Assembly: GCF_000404225.1 (NCBI RefSeq)
Contig: NC_021353.1
Coordinates: 434,001 to 498,000, forward strand
Direction: 5' to 3'
DNA length: 64,000 bases
Source of the DNA: Candidatus Methanomassiliicoccus intestinalis Issoire-Mx1
GTDB lineage: Archaea; Thermoplasmatota; Thermoplasmata; Methanomassiliicoccales; Methanomassiliicoccaceae
In this document: positions 61,255 through 64,000 of the stretch, piece by piece
Numbering within the stretch: position 1 is the stretch's first letter
Layout: each line of letters opens with the position of its first letter
Position numbers and translations under genes: made by a program
Notes under the pieces: model-generated
Told to the model about the DNA's origin: nothing
Databases searched by the model: none
What the model saw: only the letters and a program-made list of their open reading frames with translations

Positions 61255-62073
61255 ATGAGCCGGCATGTGATGGAAGCTTTGGGTAAATCAAAGATTATTA
61301 TTGAAGATGGGAAGGTAGCCGATGTATCAGAGCCTGTTGTAAAATACTGCCCATTGTTTAAAAAACATAGAAATATCGAAGAGCTTAACTGCCAGTCTAT
61401 TAAGGAAAATATTGAATTCAGAGTCAAGGATTTTGGGATGTGCACAGAAAACAGAGAAACAAAACTTGACTATTTTCTTAATTTTGGAATTTCTGAAGTT
61501 ATGAGCCTTGCAGTTAAACAAGGATCACTCGATTCCGTTGTAATGGCTTCCGATGGCTGCGGGACTGCAGTCTTGAACGATGCTCAAATAATCCAAGGGA
61601 TGGGTGGAAGGATATCAGCAATTATCGAAACGGAACCCATTGAATCGGTAATTGCTGATATAGGCGCTGAAAATATTTTAGATCCGAAAACTGCAGAAAT
61701 TGACCAGATCAAAGGTGTTATAAAAGCATATGAAATGGGCTATTCAAACGTGGGTGTAACAACACCATTTGCACAACAGGCAAAGTTCTTCAGGGAAAAA
61801 TACGGTGACAAGATAGTGATATTTGGGGTGCACACAACAGGAATATCTGAAGATGAAGCAAACATGTTTTTTGATTATGCAGATGTAATTACTGCATGCG
61901 CTTCAAAGTATGTGCGTGAGGTTGCAAAGACCAAAGCCGTCATTCAAGCCGGAACAAAAGTTCCGATCTATGGGGCCACTGAACGGGGGAAGGAGCTTAT
62001 GCTCGCTAAACTTAATGAACTAGGTAAAACTCCAGACACCATTCTTGAAGATGGGCCTTATCCATTGATTTAA
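61255..62073 (+). CDS. Methanogenesis marker protein 8 (DUF2099 family)
   Basis: A 272-residue protein found in methanogens. The start SRHVMEALGKSKIIIEDGKV, YCPLFKKHRNIEEL near residue 30, the CGTAVLNDAQIIQGMGGRIS region near 100 and GVTTPFAQQAKFFREKYGDK near residue 165 match marker 8. Its biochemical role is not established, but it tracks with methanogenesis. It precedes the UroD-family methyltransferases but is separated from them by about 280 nt. Confidence 0.88.
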   Translation: MSRHVMEALGKSKIIIEDGKVADVSEPVVKYCPLFKKHRNIEELNCQSIKENIEFRVKDFGMCTENRETKLDYFLNFGISEVMSLAVKQGSLDSVVMASDGCGTAVLNDAQIIQGMGGRISAIIETEPIESVIADIGAENILDPKTAEIDQIKGVIKAYEMGYSNVGVTTPFAQQAKFFREKYGDKIVIFGVHTTGISEDEANMFFDYADVITACASKYVREVAKTKAVIQAGTKVPIYGATERGKELMLAKLNELGKTPDTILEDGPYPLI

Positions 62074-62351
62074 TTTCAAGTAATCAGGTGTGTTAAATAA
62101 GGAGTCAATTCAATTGAATACAGGCGCAATGCTCGGTTCAAGACTGGCACTTAATTGATGCTGCGTTTACACACTCGATTCACTTGAAGAATTAATGAAT
62201 TGAAATGAGTCGCATCTGGATATCTGATTAGATTTAATGAGTATTCAGAGTCGTTGATTCTGGTAGTGATTATACAGTGGTATGCAAATTAATTTCATTT
62301 AGAACTATATGTGCTGTTTTTATACGATAGATGTGTTCTTACAGCGATCAT
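62074..62351. other. Intergenic region before the UroD-family methyltransferase
   Basis: About 280 AT-rich nt between marker 8 and the methyltransferase. A TATA-like TTTTTATACG at 62317-62326 lies about 26 nt upstream of the methyltransferase ATG, suggesting its own leaderless or very short-leader transcript. It contains a short palindrome (TTCAATTGAA near 62110) and no coding frame. Confidence 0.45.
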
Positions 62352-63467
62352 ATGGGTTATGAAGAGTTATTTCCTCCTTGTGATATGGAATGGCATGCAC
62401 GTTCAAAGAAAAGATTTGCAAATGCTTTTGTCGATAGCAAATTCGACAGAGTTGATGTAGATTTACATATGCTCTCACACGCTGCTGTAGCATGCGGATA
62501 TACAATCAGGGATTTTTACGAGAAACCAGAACTTGGAATCCATTGCGTTGCTCACATCTATCAGTTATATGATTTGCTGCCTGTGACACACTGGTTCTAT
62601 GCGTCACCGTGGCTGGCTGATTTAGGATGTACTATGAAGTATATGGACAGCATTCCACCCATACCAGAAAAACCAATAATCTCTGAGCCCAGTGATGTAG
62701 ACAACCTTCAAGTACCGAGCATTGAAGAAGTGTATGATGGTTGGACATATAGTCAGTATAAGCGGATATATTCCTATGTGCAGGAGCATATTCCACATAC
62801 CTTTTTACCAATGTCCTATGCATTTGATATTACTGGGGAAGCTGCTGCATTATGCGGTGTAGAAAACTTCATCATGTGGACCTTTGTAGAACAAGAAGCA
62901 GCTCACAAGTTACTCGCTAAGTTCACTGAAACTGCAGTGAATGGAGCACTATGTACCGCTAAAGATCATGGCTACTCTATGTTGATCGTAGCCTCTATTC
63001 TCGCAAATAATGATATATTCTCAGACGAAGCCATAAAGGATTTTTCTGTTAAGTATATGAAAGATTACGTAAACAATTCATTCCGTGGTGGTGCCGGTCC
63101 TCAGGTTTTCTATCACTGCTGTGGAAATCATGAAACAAGCTATAAACAATTTCACAGTCTTGTCTGGTCTCCACTTACTGAGATACACATGGGATACAAA
63201 GGGCAAGAAGCATTCCCCTCCGATCTCTTGGTAAAAGAGTTTGGGACCAAAGCAACCTGTATGGGATCTGTTGATACTAAGCTGCTGATCAGTCCCAATC
63301 CGAGAGCTGTGTATGAAGCGTCTGCTCAGCAGATAGTCGCTGGGAGGGACTCACCACGTGGATATGTTCTCGGTGCTTCCTGCGAATGTCCACCGTATGC
63401 TTTACCTGGTAACATCCTTGCAATGACCCGCGCAGCCCAAGACTATGGTACCTATGGGAAATGGTGA
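62352..63467 (+). CDS. UroD-family corrinoid methyltransferase, copy 1 of a tandem pair
   Basis: A 371-residue TIM-barrel protein. Zinc-type residues occur in VFYHCCGNHETSYKQF near residue 260 (His-x-Cys) and in LGASCECPPYALPGN near residue 345, as in MtaA/MtbA-type methyltransferases. Another segment is TGEAAALCGVENFIMWTFVE. It differs clearly from the 361-residue methyltransferase at 24 kb. The in-frame ATG at 62331 would add CSYSDH, but the copy at 63762 starts at MGYEELFP, so I placed the start at 62352. The substrate and corrinoid partner are unknown; none is adjacent. Confidence 0.85.
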   Translation: MGYEELFPPCDMEWHARSKKRFANAFVDSKFDRVDVDLHMLSHAAVACGYTIRDFYEKPELGIHCVAHIYQLYDLLPVTHWFYASPWLADLGCTMKYMDSIPPIPEKPIISEPSDVDNLQVPSIEEVYDGWTYSQYKRIYSYVQEHIPHTFLPMSYAFDITGEAAALCGVENFIMWTFVEQEAAHKLLAKFTETAVNGALCTAKDHGYSMLIVASILANNDIFSDEAIKDFSVKYMKDYVNNSFRGGAGPQVFYHCCGNHETSYKQFHSLVWSPLTEIHMGYKGQEAFPSDLLVKEFGTKATCMGSVDTKLLISPNPRAVYEASAQQIVAGRDSPRGYVLGASCECPPYALPGNILAMTRAAQDYGTYGKW

Positions 63468-63761
63468 ATGCTTTCAATACTCCAAACTTTTTCTATCTCT
63501 TTTTATGATTAGATAGATTAATTTTGGTAGAGCTCTATTTACGTTATCACAAATTGTAAAATACTTCTATTTTCTAGTGCTATCTAATATTTAAGTATAA
63601 ACTCAAATAAAGCAATATTTTTTCATTATACTCTTCTATATTACAAATTATTTGCGTTTACTCCCTATAATCTATACGTATTGCAACAATTTTGCATTTT
63701 TAGCGTATTTTTTGTCACAAGTCTTATATATTTACGCGCTTCTATCAGTATTGGGGATTAT
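63468..63761 (+). promoter_or_regulatory. AT-rich intergenic region with promoter of methyltransferase copy 2
   Basis: About 290 nt, very AT-rich, between the two copies. CTTATATATTTACG at 63723-63736 is a strong TATA-like box, about 30 nt upstream of the copy-2 ATG, which is preceded by GGGGATT. The region shows no similarity to the region before copy 1 that I can see, and no gene. Confidence 0.5.
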
Positions 63762-64000
63762 ATGGGATACGAAGAGTTATTTCCACCGTATGATATGGAA
63801 TGGCATGCCCATTCTACAAGACGTTTTGCAAATCCCTTTGTCGATAACAAGTTCGACAGAGTTGATGTAGATCCGATTATGCTCTCACACGCTGCTGTAG
63901 CATGCGGATATACAATCAGGGATTTCTACGAGAAACCAGAACTTGGAATCCATTGTCTTGCGCACATTTATCAGTTATATGATTTGCTGCCTGTGACACA
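63762..64000 (+). CDS. UroD-family corrinoid methyltransferase, copy 2 (partial, cut by window end)
   Basis: The first 79 residues are visible. They match copy 1 at about 70 positions (for example AAVACGYTIRDFYEKPELGI is identical), with changes such as Tyr for Cys and His for Arg near the start. Nucleotide identity is also high, with several stretches of more than 30 identical bases. It is a recent tandem duplication rather than an ancient paralog. Presumably full length beyond the window, but this cannot be checked. Confidence 0.85.
   Translation, partial: MGYEELFPPYDMEWHAHSTRRFANPFVDNKFDRVDVDPIMLSHAAVACGYTIRDFYEKPELGIHCLAHIYQLYDLLPVT

Noticed and set aside
1..64000. CRISPR arrays, insertion sequences, transposases or integrases
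   Set aside because: I saw no regularly spaced direct repeats and no transposase or integrase-like protein in any frame.

Overview
The window comes from a methanogenic archaeon, most likely a member of the Methanomassiliicoccales (Thermoplasmata). The evidence is an archaeal-type ribosomal protein superoperon, an exosome-proteasome superoperon, archaeal promoters with many leaderless starts, a soluble HdrA-MvhDGA electron-bifurcating module, corrinoid and UroD-family methyltransferases of H2-dependent methylotrophic methanogenesis, methanogenesis marker protein 8, and a B12-dependent ribonucleotide reductase. The AT-rich composition and a broken gene that resembles a family I associate with gut Firmicutes would fit a host-associated member. 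The species assignment is inference only.

Layout. 1-4.7 kb (minus strand): a YbjQ-like protein cut by the window edge, a small membrane protein, NrdJ, and a ubiquitin-like sulfur carrier paired with a CoA-disulfide-reductase-like flavoprotein. 4.8-7.2 kb: RaSEA (archaeosine synthesis), two frameshifted gene remnants and a DUF5611-type protein. 7.2-23 kb (plus strand): one nearly unbroken run from uL3 to Cbf5 carrying 22 ribosomal proteins plus aIF1, an RNase P protein, SecY, an EMC3-like insertase, cytidylate kinase and the rRNA pseudouridine synthase. It is preceded by a leader of about 190 nt. 23-27.9 kb: a methyl-transfer cassette (corrinoid protein, UroD-family methyltransferase, zinc-ribbon protein, HyuA-like ASKHA protein) that faces a small Cys-containing protein. 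27.9-33.4 kb: MFS transporter, purine phosphoribosyltransferases, GNAT, a metallo-beta-lactamase nuclease and a DHH phosphoesterase. 33.4-38.6 kb (minus strand): prefoldin beta, Pcc1, RpoP, eL43, Rrp42, Rrp41, Rrp4, SBDS, PsmA and Pop5. 39-45.2 kb: a possible leader ORF followed by hdrA-mvhD-mvhG-mvhA. The HdrA is enlarged and carries two FAD modules. 45.3-56.4 kb: phosphoesterases, NAD(P)H-hydrate repair enzyme, Sel1 protein, DUF1638 protein, eS8, SRP19, a GNAT with no conventional start codon, aIF2-beta with a TRAM domain and a nitrilase-family hydrolase. Then come tRNA-Ser(GGA), an ACT-homoserine dehydrogenase-citramalate synthase operon (Thr/Ile precursors), a drug-efflux MFS, and methanogenesis marker 8 followed by two tandem UroD-family methyltransferase paralogs, the second cut by the window end.

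How it fits together. HdrA-MvhDGA oxidises H2 and bifurcates electrons to ferredoxin and, with HdrBC encoded elsewhere, to the CoM-CoB heterodisulfide. The corrinoid and UroD-family proteins would feed methyl groups into CoM. The best candidates for undescribed biology are the four-gene corrinoid cassette with its HyuA-like ATPase, the duplicated UroD methyltransferases beside marker protein 8, the dual-FAD HdrA with a translated-looking leader, and the GNAT gene with an apparent ACG start.
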